This document shows, in pieces, positions 43,588-53,161 of a DNA stretch of 64,000 bases (its first letter is position 1; each line of letters starts with the position of its first letter). Made by a program: the position numbers and the translations under genes. The DNA comes from Phytohabitans suffuscus. GTDB lineage: Bacteria; Actinomycetota; Actinomycetes; Mycobacteriales; Micromonosporaceae. Below the pieces are notes generated by a model. The model saw only the letters and a list, made by a program, of their open reading frames with translations. It was not told the origin of the DNA and made no database searches. The stretch is from NCBI RefSeq assembly GCF_011764565.1, contig NZ_AP022871.1, positions 2,728,320-2,792,319 on the forward strand. The letters run 5' to 3'.

Positions 43588-44427
43588 ATGAGACTGTTAG
43601 GTGTGCGCGTTGTCGGGATAAGCCTGTACCCGGTGAAGTCCACCCGCGCCCACCCCGTCGACCGCGCCCGGGTGGAGCGGTGGGGCCTGGCGGGCGACCG
43701 ACGCTGGGCCGTGGTCACGCCGGACGGCGAGCCGATCACCGCACGCCACTGCCGGCCGCTGTTCACCGTGACGGCCTCGACGACCCCCGACGGCGGCCTG
43801 TTGCTCACCGCGCCCGGCGCGCCGGATCTCGCCGTCCCGCTGCCGGAGCCGGCACACACCGTGCCCGTCGGCTTCGTAAACCTCGCGCGCGCGGCAGCCG
43901 GCGGCGACGCGGCGGACGCGTGGCTGACCGCGACCCTCGGCCGGCCGGCCCGCCTCGTGTGGCTTGCCGACACGACTGCCCGCGCGGTGCCACTCGAGGT
44001 CGGCGGGCAGCCGGGCGACGTCTACCACCTCGGCGACACCGCGCCGATCCACCTGATCACGCTCGGCTCGCTGCGCCGCCTCGACGACTGGATCGCGGAG
44101 ACCGCGGTCGAGCGGGGCGAGGAGCTGCCCGAGCCACTGGAGGCGGGACGCTTCCGGGCAAATGTGGTGCTGGACGGCGCGTCGGCGTTCGCCGAGGACG
44201 ACTGGAAGCGGCTACGGCTCGGCACCGTCGACTTTCGGGTCGCCGGCCCCTGCGGCAGGTGCGTGATGACCACGATCGACCCGGAGACCCGCGCGAGCGG
44301 CAAGGAGCCGATCCGTACGCTCGCCCGGCACCGCAAGTCGGGCGGATGGGCCTGGTTCGGCATCCAGCTCGTGCCGGAGAGCCTCGGCGAGATCGCGGTC
44401 GGCGACCCGGCCGAGGTGCTGCCCTGA
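43588..44427 (+). CDS. MOSC-domain protein (mARC/YcbX-like)
   Basis: 279 aa. An N-terminal beta-barrel (about 5-100: ISLYPVKSTRAHPVDRARVE, GDRRWAVVTPDG) and a MOSC domain (about 120-270) with the molybdenum-cofactor cysteine in VAGPCGRCVMTTIDP and the typical RFRANVVLDG. Members reduce N-hydroxylated compounds with Moco; the redox partner is not encoded here. Divergent from the M16 operon. Confidence 0.88.
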   Translation: MRLLGVRVVGISLYPVKSTRAHPVDRARVERWGLAGDRRWAVVTPDGEPITARHCRPLFTVTASTTPDGGLLLTAPGAPDLAVPLPEPAHTVPVGFVNLARAAAGGDAADAWLTATLGRPARLVWLADTTARAVPLEVGGQPGDVYHLGDTAPIHLITLGSLRRLDDWIAETAVERGEELPEPLEAGRFRANVVLDGASAFAEDDWKRLRLGTVDFRVAGPCGRCVMTTIDPETRASGKEPIRTLARHRKSGGWAWFGIQLVPESLGEIAVGDPAEVLP

Positions 44428-44559
44428 CGCCAGAAGCGGCCGCCCCGTTTCGGCACCGGCGCACGCCGCCCCGGGCCCCGCGCTCTACTGTGGACGGCCG
44501 GCACGGGCGCGCGAAGGCGCACCCGCCACGGTCGCTGATCAGGCGGCCGCGGTCGCTGA

Positions 44560-45078
44560 TCAGGCGGCGAGGAGGTCGGTGAGCGCCGACATGTGTGGCA
44601 CCTCGTGCCGGTAGATGCGGGTCTGGAGCACCAGATTGGCCACCACGTAGACGATGTCGAGCTGTGGCAGCTCGATGCCGAGGCGGTCACGCAGCCACGG
44701 CACGACCTCGCTCCAGCGGTAGAAGACGGTGCCGTCGCGGGACGGGTTGACCGGAGCGGGAAAACCCCCGGGCCCCCGCGATCCGGTGGCGTAACGGCGG
44801 ACCGCCTCGCGGCTGCGGCCGATCCGGTCGGCGATGTCGGCCAGCGTCACCAGATCCTGCACCAGCAGGCGGCTGGCGGTGAGGCCGATGGAGTCGAGGT
44901 CGCGGACCGCCGAGGCGATGGCGTCGGCGGCGGTCGGCGCCTCGCGGTCGAACTCGGCGACGGCCAACCCGCCGTCGACCCCGAACGTGACATCGTCGCG
45001 CCCCGCCTCGAAGAGCGACGCGAGCTCCTCGTCGGTCGGGCGACGGTCAAGGACGAGGGTGAAGGTGTGCACCGGCAC
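44560..45078 (-). CDS. HTH protein, probable antitoxin/partner of the HicA-like gene
   Basis: 172 aa. The N-terminal half (about 1-85) is an alpha/beta domain, HTFTLVLDRRPTDEELASLF, GLAVAEFDREAPTAADAIAS. The second half has a helix-turn-helix LADIADRIGRSREAVRRYAT followed by PAPVNPSRDGTVFYRWSEVV, an excisionase-like wing. GTG start (VPVHTFTL) with GGGGGG four bases upstream. It follows the HicA-like gene after 14 bases and probably autoregulates through the twin palindromes upstream. I infer an antitoxin or repressor role. Confidence 0.6.
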   Translation of the reverse strand: MPVHTFTLVLDRRPTDEELASLFEAGRDDVTFGVDGGLAVAEFDREAPTAADAIASAVRDLDSIGLTASRLLVQDLVTLADIADRIGRSREAVRRYATGSRGPGGFPAPVNPSRDGTVFYRWSEVVPWLRDRLGIELPQLDIVYVVANLVLQTRIYRHEVPHMSALTDLLAA

Positions 45079-45092
45079 GATGCCCCCCTTTG

Positions 45093-45337
45093 CTATGACG
45101 CCTCCCGCCCCACCCACACCGGGTGAGCGTGGCTGCGCACGAAGCGGTCGAGCTGCTTCGCGTGTGTGCCCGGTCCCGTGGCGTCGAGTAGACATCCCGG
45201 CTGGCTTGACATGGTAGGCAGATCACCTCTCCCCAACGATGGCCGCGATGGATCTCATCGACCGTCAGCCCTGCGGCGACGGCGCGGCGCAACGCCTCGG
45301 CGATCTCTTTCTTTGGATGTCGACCCGGACTGACCAT
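45093..45337 (-). pseudogene. HicA-like small toxin-type protein, frameshifted
   Basis: Begins MVSPGRHPKKEIAEALRRAV, then GHRWGEVICLPCQASRDVYS and STPR, where the frame breaks in the G run at 45175-45177. Adding one G gives GPGTHAKQLDRFVRSHAHPV and a stop at 45093, 81 aa in all. The GHxWG, paired Cys and THAKQLDRF end recall the double-stranded-RNA-binding fold of HicA mRNA interferases with the GxH motif, in the variant common in actinobacteria. The gene is visibly less GC-rich than its neighbours. Either a sequencing error or an inactivated toxin. Confidence 0.6.
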
Positions 45338-45388
45338 GCGCAACTCCCACGCCGGCAAACACGATCACGCCACCTCCCCAATCCCGAT

Positions 45389-45424
45389 GGTGCAATAGTA
45401 CACCGGGTGGTGCAGAAGTGCACC
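45389..45424 (-). promoter_or_regulatory. Twin palindromic operators upstream of the toxin-antitoxin-like pair
   Basis: GGTGCA-ATAG-TACACC (45389-45404) and GGTGCA-GAAG-TGCACC (45409-45424), identical architecture, centres exactly 20 bp apart. The second extends to a perfect 10-bp-arm inverted repeat (45405-45428). On the minus strand the first contains TACTAT, a plausible -10. Confidence 0.7.
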
Positions 45425-45447
45425 ACCCCAGAGAGGACGGACCGCGG

Positions 45448-46299
45448 TCAGGCGGGGCGGACCGACTTGAAGACCTCGTCGACCACGTAGTCGAACTGGC
45501 GGTGGGTGCCGGGGATCGACACGTACAGGACAGCGGCGGTCGGCTTGCCCACGTCGATGACGGCGACGCCGGCGAACTCGTCCTTGGCCTGCAGGCCTGG
45601 GCGGCTGAAGTGCAGGCGGAAGATCGTCAGCCACGCCGGCCGGCCGCCCAGCGTGGTGCGCTCGTCGCGGTGCAGGTCCATGGTCGTGGGCTGCGGGTAG
45701 TACTCGGCCCGCACGTCGGCGGCGACCTGGCGGCCCACGCATTCGAGGTTGATCGCGAAGGCGTCGTTGTCGGCCGCGGGCACGGCGGCGGACAGGATCG
45801 AGGCGTGGTACGTGCCGCCGGGGTAGGTCTCGGTGACGAAGTGCTGGCCCACCTTGTACGGCACTTCGAGCGTGCCGGCGCTCCACACCGTGCGCCAGGG
45901 CTCCCACGGCGCGCCGTACGCCGCGTACGAGATGCCGGCCTCCTCGTCGACGGTGCGCGCCCCGCTCGGCGGCGGGCCGGGGTCGACCGGCGCCGGCTCG
46001 GTGAGGCTGGTCGGGGCCGGACACGCGCGGGCGAGCGGCGGGCGCACGTCGGACGGGCCGGACGGCTTTTCGCGGAACGGGTCGACGCCGCCCGACATGG
46101 TGAACGCGAGCACCAGCACCAGGCCGATCACGAGCATGCCGCCGGCCGCGCCGGCGAACCACAGGAGCCGGCGCCGCTCGCGGCCAGGGTCGGCCGGCGG
46201 CGCGGGTGGCGGCGGGACGTCCGGCGGTGGCAGCACGGGCGCCCCGATCCTGGTCACCGTGCCCGCACCCCATGGCTGCGGGTCAGTGTTGGCAGGCAT
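45448..46299 (-). CDS. Membrane-anchored protein, conserved hypothetical
   Basis: 283 aa: a Pro-rich cytoplasmic N-terminus (about 15-38), one membrane segment (LLWFAGAAGGMLVIGLVLVL at about 48-68), then an extracytoplasmic domain of about 210 residues (ARTVDEEAGISYAAYGAPWE, ECVGRQVAADVRAEYYP, HRQFDYVVDEVFKSVRPA). It resembles actinobacterial membrane proteins of unknown function with an anchored beta-rich domain. It starts 25 bases after the small membrane gene, so the two are co-transcribed. Confidence 0.7.
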   Translation of the reverse strand: MPANTDPQPWGAGTVTRIGAPVLPPPDVPPPPAPPADPGRERRRLLWFAGAAGGMLVIGLVLVLAFTMSGGVDPFREKPSGPSDVRPPLARACPAPTSLTEPAPVDPGPPPSGARTVDEEAGISYAAYGAPWEPWRTVWSAGTLEVPYKVGQHFVTETYPGGTYHASILSAAVPAADNDAFAINLECVGRQVAADVRAEYYPQPTTMDLHRDERTTLGGRPAWLTIFRLHFSRPGLQAKDEFAGVAVIDVGKPTAAVLYVSIPGTHRQFDYVVDEVFKSVRPA

Positions 46300-46324
46300 G
46301 CCTCCCAGTGAACACCACCCGGGC

Positions 46325-46528
46325 TCAGCGCGCTTCGACGGCCACGCCTCCACTGCCCGGGCCGGGCCGCTGCGGAGAGTGCATCTCGACCACCGCGCCA
46401 CCCCCGGCATCGGCGGGCGTGGCATACCAAGGAGCGAACGCCGCCAACACGGCGAGTAACAGCCCGACCAGCGCGAGCGCCAGCACGACGAGAAACTCGC
46501 GCAGCGCCCCCGCACCCGCTTCGGTCAT
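46325..46528 (-). CDS. Small membrane protein, 67 aa
   Basis: One hydrophobic segment REFLVVLALALVGLLLAVLA (about 10-29) then FAPWYATPAD and a Gly/Pro-rich tail. ATG (MTEAGAGA) with GAGAGGG upstream. First gene of a two-gene unit with the anchored protein. No family recognised. Confidence 0.6.
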   Translation of the reverse strand: MTEAGAGALREFLVVLALALVGLLLAVLAAFAPWYATPADAGGGAVVEMHSPQRPGPGSGGVAVEAR

Positions 46529-46623
46529 GATCACCCTCTCCCCCAAACCCCCATAAGACAGGATCGGGCAAGGGGCGTCTCGATACAGTCGCCCATCGGA
46601 CGCAAATTAGTGAACTCCCGGGT

Positions 46624-47916
46624 TCAACGGAGCGGACTGGCGCCCGTCAGGACCCGCGGCGCGTTCCGGCTCAGCCGATCGGCACTCAGGGTGACGACGA
46701 CGGCACCGGCGAGCGCCAGTGCGGCGGCCAGCCAGCCGTACGCGTAGCCGGCGGAAGCGGCCAGCCGGGAGATGGCGAGCGCGCCCACGAGACCGCCCAA
46801 CTGGAGCGCGAGCGAGGCGACCGACACCACCGTTGCCCGCTCCCGCGCGCTCACCCGCTCGTGCAGCGCCTCCTCGGCGAGTGGGCCGGATGGCCCGGAC
46901 AGGACGTACGCGCCGAGGTAGGCGACGGCCGCCAGCCCGAAGCCGCCGATACCCGCCGCCGTCAGCGCGATCACTCCCAACGCCACAGTGGACAGTCCGG
47001 TGCAGACGGCCGCGACGGAGAGCGGCGCCGCCGGTCTGATCCGGCACAGCGTGGGCGCGGAGGCGGCCCCGGCCGCGGTGCCGAGGAAGGCGCCCGCCGC
47101 CAGCAGCCCGTAGGCGGCCGCCCCGCGCTCGGCGCCGCCCAGCAGATCGGCGAACTGGAGCGGGGACAGCGTCTCCAGCGTGTTGATGGCCAGCCCGAAC
47201 GCGGCCGTCCGCACGACGAGCAGCCGGATGACCGGGTCGCCCGCCGCCAGCCGTACCCCATGGGTGATCTGGGTGGGAACGGCCCGGACGGCCGCGCGGA
47301 GGTCGATCGAGGCGGGCCGGGCGGGCTCTGTCATCAGCACGGCGTGCGCGGCCAGGCTCACGGTCGCGACCCCCGCGGCGGCCAGGGCGGGCACCGAGAT
47401 GGGGGTGATCAGGCCGTCGCCGGAGAGCCCGCCGAACAGTGGCGGGAGCAGGCCGCCGACGATAGCCGCACCGCCCAGCCCCACGCACTCGATCGCCCAG
47501 CCCAGGGAGATGCCGCGGCGCAGGGGCGCGGTGGGGTCGGCGGCCCGGACGGTGTCGACGTACCAGGCTTGGACCGGGCCGGAGCCCAGCGCGCGGCCGA
47601 GCGCGGAGGTCACCGCCGCCACCGCGAAGTGCCACCACACCTGCGCGAACGCGGCGACCAGCGGCGTCGCGACGAGAAACACGGACGCCATCAGCATCGT
47701 GCGGCGCCGCCCCAGCTGGTCGGCGAGGCTGCCGGTGGGCAGTTCCAGCACGACGACGAGGCCCGAGTAGAGGGCCATGAGCAGGCCGATGGTGGGGAGG
47801 TCGATGCCGCGCACCGAGTACAGGAGCACCTGCACCGGGAGGATCAGGCCGGTCGCGGACCACCGCAGCGCGGTCAGGACCAGGTAGCGTCGCTGCGCCT
47901 GGCTGGCGGTGATCAC
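46624..47916 (-). CDS. MFS transporter
   Basis: 430 aa with about twelve membrane segments. The MFS motif A between segments 2 and 3 is [18 protein letters not shown] long central loop separates the halves. The GTG start overlaps the stop codon of the upstream winged-helix regulator as GTGA, a typical regulator-efflux pair. Substrate unknown; probably a drug or metabolite exporter. Confidence 0.88.
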   Translation of the reverse strand: MITASQAQRRYLVLTALRWSATGLILPVQVLLYSVRGIDLPTIGLLMALYSGLVVVLELPTGSLADQLGRRRTMLMASVFLVATPLVAAFAQVWWHFAVAAVTSALGRALGSGPVQAWYVDTVRAADPTAPLRRGISLGWAIECVGLGGAAIVGGLLPPLFGGLSGDGLITPISVPALAAAGVATVSLAAHAVLMTEPARPASIDLRAAVRAVPTQITHGVRLAAGDPVIRLLVVRTAAFGLAINTLETLSPLQFADLLGGAERGAAAYGLLAAGAFLGTAAGAASAPTLCRIRPAAPLSVAAVCTGLSTVALGVIALTAAGIGGFGLAAVAYLGAYVLSGPSGPLAEEALHERVSARERATVVSVASLALQLGGLVGALAISRLAASAGYAYGWLAAALALAGAVVVTLSADRLSRNAPRVLTGASPLR

Positions 47917-48506
47917 AGCGGCATCTCTTCGAACGGCAGGAGCTGCTGGTAGACCGCCACGTGCCGGACCGGCTCGTCAGGCTCGGCGGGCGGCGGCTGG
48001 GTGCGGTAGCGGTCGAAGACCTCCATCAGGTCGCGGTCGAGCTGGGCGAGCTGCGAGGGCGTGAGCGCCAGCATGTGGTCGAAGAAGCCGCCGGTCGACT
48101 CCCACCGGTCGTCGAAGCGCTCTTCGCTCGCGGCCCACCGCTGGTACTGGTCGACGGCCTTGAGCAGCTGCCGCCGGCCGAGCGCGTCGCTGATCTGCCG
48201 CCACTCGGGGTCGGCCGAGCCGTCGGCCCGCCGCCAGCTGGTGACGGCGTGGGTGGCCCGCCAGCGCTTGTCCCGCCGGTTGGGCTGGTCGGGATCCTCC
48301 TCGACGAAGCCGTAGCGGGCGAGCTGGCGCAGGTGGTAGCTGGTCGATCCGCTCGACTCGTCGAGCCGCCGGCCGAGCTGGGACGCGGTGGCCGGCCCCT
48401 CGTAGCGCAGGAGCCCCAGGATCCGCGAGCGGATCGGGTGTGCGACGGCCCGCAGCGTCTCGGTGTCGTGGACGTTCGGCTCGTAGTACGGCTTCACCAT
48501 GCCCAT
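47913..48506 (-). CDS. ArsR-type winged-helix regulator
   Basis: About 197 aa from ATG ([14 protein letters not shown]). The winged-helix domain covers about 12-85: [40 protein letters not shown] and [13 protein letters not shown] helical effector region follows ([20 protein letters not shown]). No metal-binding cysteine pair, so not a metal sensor. Translationally coupled to the MFS transporter and probably its repressor. An A/T-rich inverted repeat lies just upstream. Confidence 0.85.
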   Translation of the reverse strand: MGMVKPYYEPNVHDTETLRAVAHPIRSRILGLLRYEGPATASQLGRRLDESSGSTSYHLRQLARYGFVEEDPDQPNRRDKRWRATHAVTSWRRADGSADPEWRQISDALGRRQLLKAVDQYQRWAASEERFDDRWESTGGFFDHMLALTPSQLAQLDRDLMEVFDRYRTQPPPAEPDEPVRHVAVYQQLLPFEEMPL

Positions 48507-48518
48507 CACCGTACGACT

Positions 48519-48548
48519 GCAAAGAGATTTTTGCAAAGCCTTCTTTGC
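48519..48548. promoter_or_regulatory. Probable operator of the ArsR-MFS unit
   Basis: GCAAAG-CCTT-CTTTGC (48533-48548) plus a third TGCAAAG at 48519-48525, in an A/T-rich patch 13-42 bases upstream of the regulator's start codon. Confidence 0.55.
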
Positions 48549-48692
48549 GATCTTGAGCACGGCGGGGCCACGGCATGACGATCGAGATGCACGAGCGCGA
48601 CCCCCACAAAGACAAGATCAAATGTCAGGGGGTGGCCTTAGAATTCGAACATGCGTACGAAAAGCGGGGACCACGACTGGAACCGGCGGCCC

Positions 48693-49862
48693 TCAGGCGA
48701 CCAGCTCCCGCTCCAGCGGGGTGCGGAAGCGGGGCGTGACCCGCACGCTTCCGATCCACTCGGTGAGGCGGCCCGCGCTCGCCTCCACCGCGACGGCCAC
48801 ATCGCGACCGACGTCTTCGAGCAGCCGGTAGACGACCTCACCGCTCGGCCGCTGCGCCCAGCCGCCCACGATGCGGCCGTCCCACCACACGGTCGGGCCC
48901 ACGTTGCCCGACCGGTCGAAGAGGGCGGGCCCGTGCTCGCCGAGATACCACGAGCGCTCCTGCCAGCCCATCGGCGTGGGGTCGAGGGCGGGGAGCAGCG
49001 AGACCGCCGGCTCGGCCGCGGCCACCGGCTCGGCGTCGCCGGGCAGCACCAGGCCGGTGGTGCCGCCGAGGTCGACCTCGACCGGCCCGACCGCGGCGAG
49101 CGCCTGCTTGACCTGGCCGCCCGTCCAGCCGGTCCACCACTTGACATCGGCGGCGGTGCCGGGGCCGTAGGCGGCGAGCCAGCGGCGCACCAGCTCGGCG
49201 CGGGCCTCGTCGGCGGGCACCTCGGCCATGCCGCCGGGCAGCCACACCTCGATCGGCGACCAGCGATACTGGCTGCTGATCCACGAGCCGCGCGGGCGGC
49301 CGCGCACGATGCGGCCTTCGGCGGCGAGCAGAAAGAGCACCCAGGTCGTGATGTTGGTCTTCGCCTCGTAGGGCTTGCCCTCCGCCATCAGCACCTGTGT
49401 GCGCAGCCGCGGCTCGTCGGCCGACAGCTCCGCGCCGGTCGCCTCACCCCGCGCCGCGAGCGCCCGCACCGCGCCCTCCTCCACCTCCTTGAGCCAGGCG
49501 CCGTCACCCACCCCGGCATCGGTGATGATCTGCGTGTACCTGCGGCGCTGCGCCGCCGCGATCGCGTTGGTGCTGGACGCCTGGACGACCGCTGCCAGCT
49601 CCACCGGCACCACGAAGATCGTGCGTCGCATGCCGAGCATCCGCACGAGCGACCGCTCCTCGTAGAGCGCGTGCTCGATGTCGGCCACGCTCGACGGCGA
49701 GGTGCGGGCGTGCAGGGAGAGGAAGACCGACGCCGGGTCGGTCGAGTGCAACGCCACGATCCCCCGCGCCGCCTCGGCCGGGTCGGCGGCCACCGCGCCG
49801 GGTGCGAGGTGATGCCTCAGTGCGAGCCGGGCCCGCCGCTCCGCGATGTCGATCCTTCTCAC
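48693..49862 (-). CDS. Winged-helix DNA-binding protein, AlkZ/HTH_42 family
   Basis: 389 aa. Matches the HTH_42 family that includes the DNA glycosylases AlkZ and AlkX: N-terminal RRARLALRHHL, ARGIVALHSTDPASVFLSLH (position of the catalytic loop), LVRMLGMRRTIFVVP, and C-terminal DGRIVGGWAQ. AlkZ unhooks interstrand crosslinks in antibiotic producers; whether this one is a glycosylase is uncertain. The GTG start overlaps the adnB stop by 4 bases, so it is co-translated with the AdnAB repair machine. Confidence 0.82.
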   Translation of the reverse strand: MRRIDIAERRARLALRHHLAPGAVAADPAEAARGIVALHSTDPASVFLSLHARTSPSSVADIEHALYEERSLVRMLGMRRTIFVVPVELAAVVQASSTNAIAAAQRRRYTQIITDAGVGDGAWLKEVEEGAVRALAARGEATGAELSADEPRLRTQVLMAEGKPYEAKTNITTWVLFLLAAEGRIVRGRPRGSWISSQYRWSPIEVWLPGGMAEVPADEARAELVRRWLAAYGPGTAADVKWWTGWTGGQVKQALAAVGPVEVDLGGTTGLVLPGDAEPVAAAEPAVSLLPALDPTPMGWQERSWYLGEHGPALFDRSGNVGPTVWWDGRIVGGWAQRPSGEVVYRLLEDVGRDVAVAVEASAGRLTEWIGSVRVTPRFRTPLERELVA

Positions 49863-52800
49863 AGCGCCTCGCCCACCGGCACGGAGTTGAGCAGCGCGGC
49901 CAGACCAGCCGCGTCGAGCAGGTCAGCCGGGCGCACGGTCACGCCCTCGCGCACGTAGTGAAAGGCGGCCCGCACATGTTCGACCGGTACGTCTGCAAGC
50001 TCAGCCCAGGCCAGGCGGTACGCGGCCAGCTGCACGGCCGCCGCCTGAGCCTCCACACCGGACGGTTGGCGGCCGGTCTTCCAGTCGACCACGTCGAAAC
50101 GCCCGCCCGGGTCGGCGAAGATCGCGTCCATCCGCCCGCGCACGACCACGCCGGCGACAACGGTAGCGAATGGGGCTTCCACCTCCACCGGAGTGCGGTC
50201 GGCCCACTCGCTCGCGAGAAAGCGCTCCTGTAGCTCGGCGAGCGCCTCGTCCGGCGCCGCGTCCTCGTCCGCGGCGCCGGGCAGCTCGTCGACGTCGAGC
50301 AGCCGGCTCGCGCCGAAGCGCTGCTCCAGCCAGAGGTGAAAGGCGGTGCCCCGGCGGGAGTACGGGTCGGGACGCGCGGGCATCGGGCGGCGCAGCTGCC
50401 GGGCCAGTCCTTGCGGATCGCGGCGCAGGGTCACGAGCTGCGACACCGAGAGGTGGCCGGGCAGCGCGATCTCGGTGGGCTCGTCGCGCCGGGCCAGCCG
50501 GTCACGCTCGGCCAGCAGCATGTCGACCTCGTGCGCCCACCCCGCCGCCTGCGCGTCAAGGCCGCTCTCGGGCTCGGGCGGCGAGTCCTCCACGAGGGCC
50601 GTCATCACCTGCCGCACCGTCGCCGCCGCCTCGGTCATCGCCGGGCGCCGGGGACCGAGCGGATCCGAGGGCCACTGCGCCGTCGCGACCACCTCGGACG
50701 TCGGGTTGGCCGTGTCGGGGGCCGGCTCGGGCTCCCACGCCACCACCGCCCCGCTGCCGGCCAGGCACTGGTCACGGATCTCGGTGAGGAAGACCGACGG
50801 GCCGCGCGGCTTCTTCACGCCCTCGCCCCACCAGTACCCGGAGCAGAGCAGCAGCCGCCGCGGGCGGGTGACCGCCACGTACGCCAGGCGCCGCTCCTCG
50901 CGCTCGTCGTGCGCCGCCCACTCGTCGTTGAACGCCTCGACGGCGGCGGCCACCGCGCGCTGGTCGGCCGCCTCCTCCAGGGCGAGCTCGGGCAGCCCGC
51001 CGGCGTCGCCGCGCAGCGGGAACGGGAGCACGCCGAGCCCTTTGAGGTAGTGGTCGGAGGCGCGCACCGGCCCCGGCCACACGCCCTTGGTCAGGCCGGC
51101 GACCGCCACCACGTCCCACTCCAGCCCCTTGGCCGCGTGCGCGGTGAGGATCTGCACCGCGCCCTCGACCACGTCGACCTCGCCCGGCGAGAGGCCACGC
51201 TCCTCGTCTTCGGCCGCGGCGAGAAACGCGAGGAAGCCGCCGAGCGTGCCGCCGTCGGTGTCACGGGCGAAGCGGGCGGCCACGTCGCCGAGCGCGTCGA
51301 GGTGGCCCCGGGCCAGGCCGGCGTCGGCGCCCGCCCGCACGGCCACCTCGACGTCGAGGCCGGTGGTGCGCTCGACGTCGGCGATGAGGTCGGGCAGCGG
51401 CTGGTCGAGCCGGTGGCGCAGGAGGGCGAGCTCGCGGCCGTACGCGCGGAGCCGGGCGTAGCCCTCGGCCGAGTACGACTGTGGCGGCCCAAGGTCGGCC
51501 AGCGCCTCGACAAGGCTCGACTCGTCCAGGCGGTCGGGCACGATCTCCGGCTCCTCGGGCACCGGCGCCAGGCCACGCCGGGCGGCCGCGATGGCCCGCG
51601 AGCGGCGGTAGAGCGCGACGAGGTCACGCGGCCCGACCCGCCAGCGCGCGCCGGTGAGCAGCCGGAGCAGCGAGGCGCCGTCGGTGGGGTCGGCGAGCAC
51701 CCGGAGCGTGCACACCACGTCGCGCACCTCGGCGGTGTCGAGCAGCCCACCGAGGCCGACCACCTCGACCGGCACCCCGCGCGCCCGCAGCGCCGCCTCG
51801 ATGGCCGGGATCTGGCTGCGCAGCCGCACGAGCACCGCGCTGGTCGGGCGCTGCTCGACCGGGATCTGCTCGGGCAGCGCGTCGGGCAGTCCGGCGGCCG
51901 ACCGCCAGGCCTTGACCATGCTCTCGGCGATCCACTCCGCCTCGCCGGCGAACGACTCCAGCAGTGCACAGTGGACGGCCGCGCCACCGATCCGCGCCTC
52001 GACCCGGGCCGCCGCGGTCAGCTCCGCCACGCGCGCGCCGGCCGCGCGCAGTGGGGTGGAGAGCGCGTTGGCCACGCCGAGCACCTCGGGGCGGTTGCGC
52101 CAGCTCGTGGTGAGCGACCGTTCGGCCCCGCCGAACTCCGTCGAGAACCGCTCCAGTGTGCCCGCGCTCGCCCCGCGCCACCCGTAGATGGACTGGCACG
52201 GGTCACCGACCGCGGTCACCGGATGCCCCTGCCCACTGAGCTTGTCCGCCCCGCCTCCGGCAAAAAGCGAGCGCAGCAGCACCACCTGGGCGTGGCTGGT
52301 GTCCTGGTACTCGTCGAGCAGCACCACCTTGTAGCGCTCCCGCTCGATGATGCCGACCTCCGGGTGGTCGCGGGCGACGAGCGCGGCGCGGGCCATCTGG
52401 TCGCCGAAGTCCATCGCCTCGAAGTCGCCCTTGCGCGCCTCGTACGCCCGGACGAGCGGCAGCAGCCTGAGCCGCACCTGCTGGCGGGCGAGCGCGTCGC
52501 GCACCGCGGCGGCCACCTTGCCGGGCCGCGCCTGCACGTCGGCGAAGAAGCGCCCGGTCCAGGCGGCCAGCTCGTCGGTCGAGACGAGGTGCTCGGCCAG
52601 CTCGCTGGCCAGCTGCAGCACCGCGTCGGTCACAGTGGACGGTGCGAAGGGGACGTCGGACATGTCGCCGCCGTAGTTACGCACCAGCAGGTCGACGATC
52701 TGCCAGCGGGACGCCTCGGTGAGCAGCCGGGCCGACGGCTCGTATCCGGCGCGCAGCCCGTGCTCGACCACGACCCGGGCCGCGTACGAGTGGTAGGTGG

Positions 52801-53161
52801 CCACCGTGGGCTCGCCGACCAGCAGCTCCTCGCGGCCGAGCCGGCGCACGAGCTGCCCCAACCGGGTGCGCACGCGGTGGGCCAGCTCGCCGGCCGCCTT
52901 GCGGGTGAAGGTGAGGCCGAGCACCTGCTCGGGGCTCGCGTAGCCGTTGGCCACCAGCCACAGCACCCGCGCGGCCATCGTCTCGGTCTTGCCCGAGCCG
53001 GCGCCGGCGACGACCAGCAGCGGCTCCACCGGCGCCGAGATGATCGCGGCCTGCTCCGGCGTCGGCGGGTGCAGGCGCAGCATGGACGCCAGCTCGTGCG
53101 GCGTGTACCGCGGACCCGCGGCGGCGTGCGTCGTCACCGGAAACAGCTCAAGGGAGGTCAC
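49859..53161 (-). CDS. adnB: AdnB subunit of the AdnAB helicase-nuclease
   Basis: Motor-nuclease that resects double-strand breaks together with AdnA. 1100 aa. UvrD-like helicase: Walker A AGAGSGKTETM near residue 50, LLDEYQDTSHAQ, DPCQSIYGWRG, THAAKGLEWDVVAVAGL, VAVTRPRR. C-terminal RecB-family nuclease: GTAFHLWLEQRFG, GRMDAIFADPGG, VVDWKTGRQP, QLAAYRLAW. The GTG start (VTSLELFPV) overlaps the adnA stop as GTGA; starting there gives the length I recall for the mycobacterial protein. Confidence 0.94.
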   Translation of the reverse strand: MTSLELFPVTTHAAAGPRYTPHELASMLRLHPPTPEQAAIISAPVEPLLVVAGAGSGKTETMAARVLWLVANGYASPEQVLGLTFTRKAAGELAHRVRTRLGQLVRRLGREELLVGEPTVATYHSYAARVVVEHGLRAGYEPSARLLTEASRWQIVDLLVRNYGGDMSDVPFAPSTVTDAVLQLASELAEHLVSTDELAAWTGRFFADVQARPGKVAAAVRDALARQQVRLRLLPLVRAYEARKGDFEAMDFGDQMARAALVARDHPEVGIIERERYKVVLLDEYQDTSHAQVVLLRSLFAGGGADKLSGQGHPVTAVGDPCQSIYGWRGASAGTLERFSTEFGGAERSLTTSWRNRPEVLGVANALSTPLRAAGARVAELTAAARVEARIGGAAVHCALLESFAGEAEWIAESMVKAWRSAAGLPDALPEQIPVEQRPTSAVLVRLRSQIPAIEAALRARGVPVEVVGLGGLLDTAEVRDVVCTLRVLADPTDGASLLRLLTGARWRVGPRDLVALYRRSRAIAAARRGLAPVPEEPEIVPDRLDESSLVEALADLGPPQSYSAEGYARLRAYGRELALLRHRLDQPLPDLIADVERTTGLDVEVAVRAGADAGLARGHLDALGDVAARFARDTDGGTLGGFLAFLAAAEDEERGLSPGEVDVVEGAVQILTAHAAKGLEWDVVAVAGLTKGVWPGPVRASDHYLKGLGVLPFPLRGDAGGLPELALEEAADQRAVAAAVEAFNDEWAAHDEREERRLAYVAVTRPRRLLLCSGYWWGEGVKKPRGPSVFLTEIRDQCLAGSGAVVAWEPEPAPDTANPTSEVVATAQWPSDPLGPRRPAMTEAAATVRQVMTALVEDSPPEPESGLDAQAAGWAHEVDMLLAERDRLARRDEPTEIALPGHLSVSQLVTLRRDPQGLARQLRRPMPARPDPYSRRGTAFHLWLEQRFGASRLLDVDELPGAADEDAAPDEALAELQERFLASEWADRTPVEVEAPFATVVAGVVVRGRMDAIFADPGGRFDVVDWKTGRQPSGVEAQAAAVQLAAYRLAWAELADVPVEHVRAAFHYVREGVTVRPADLLDAAGLAALLNSVPVGEAL

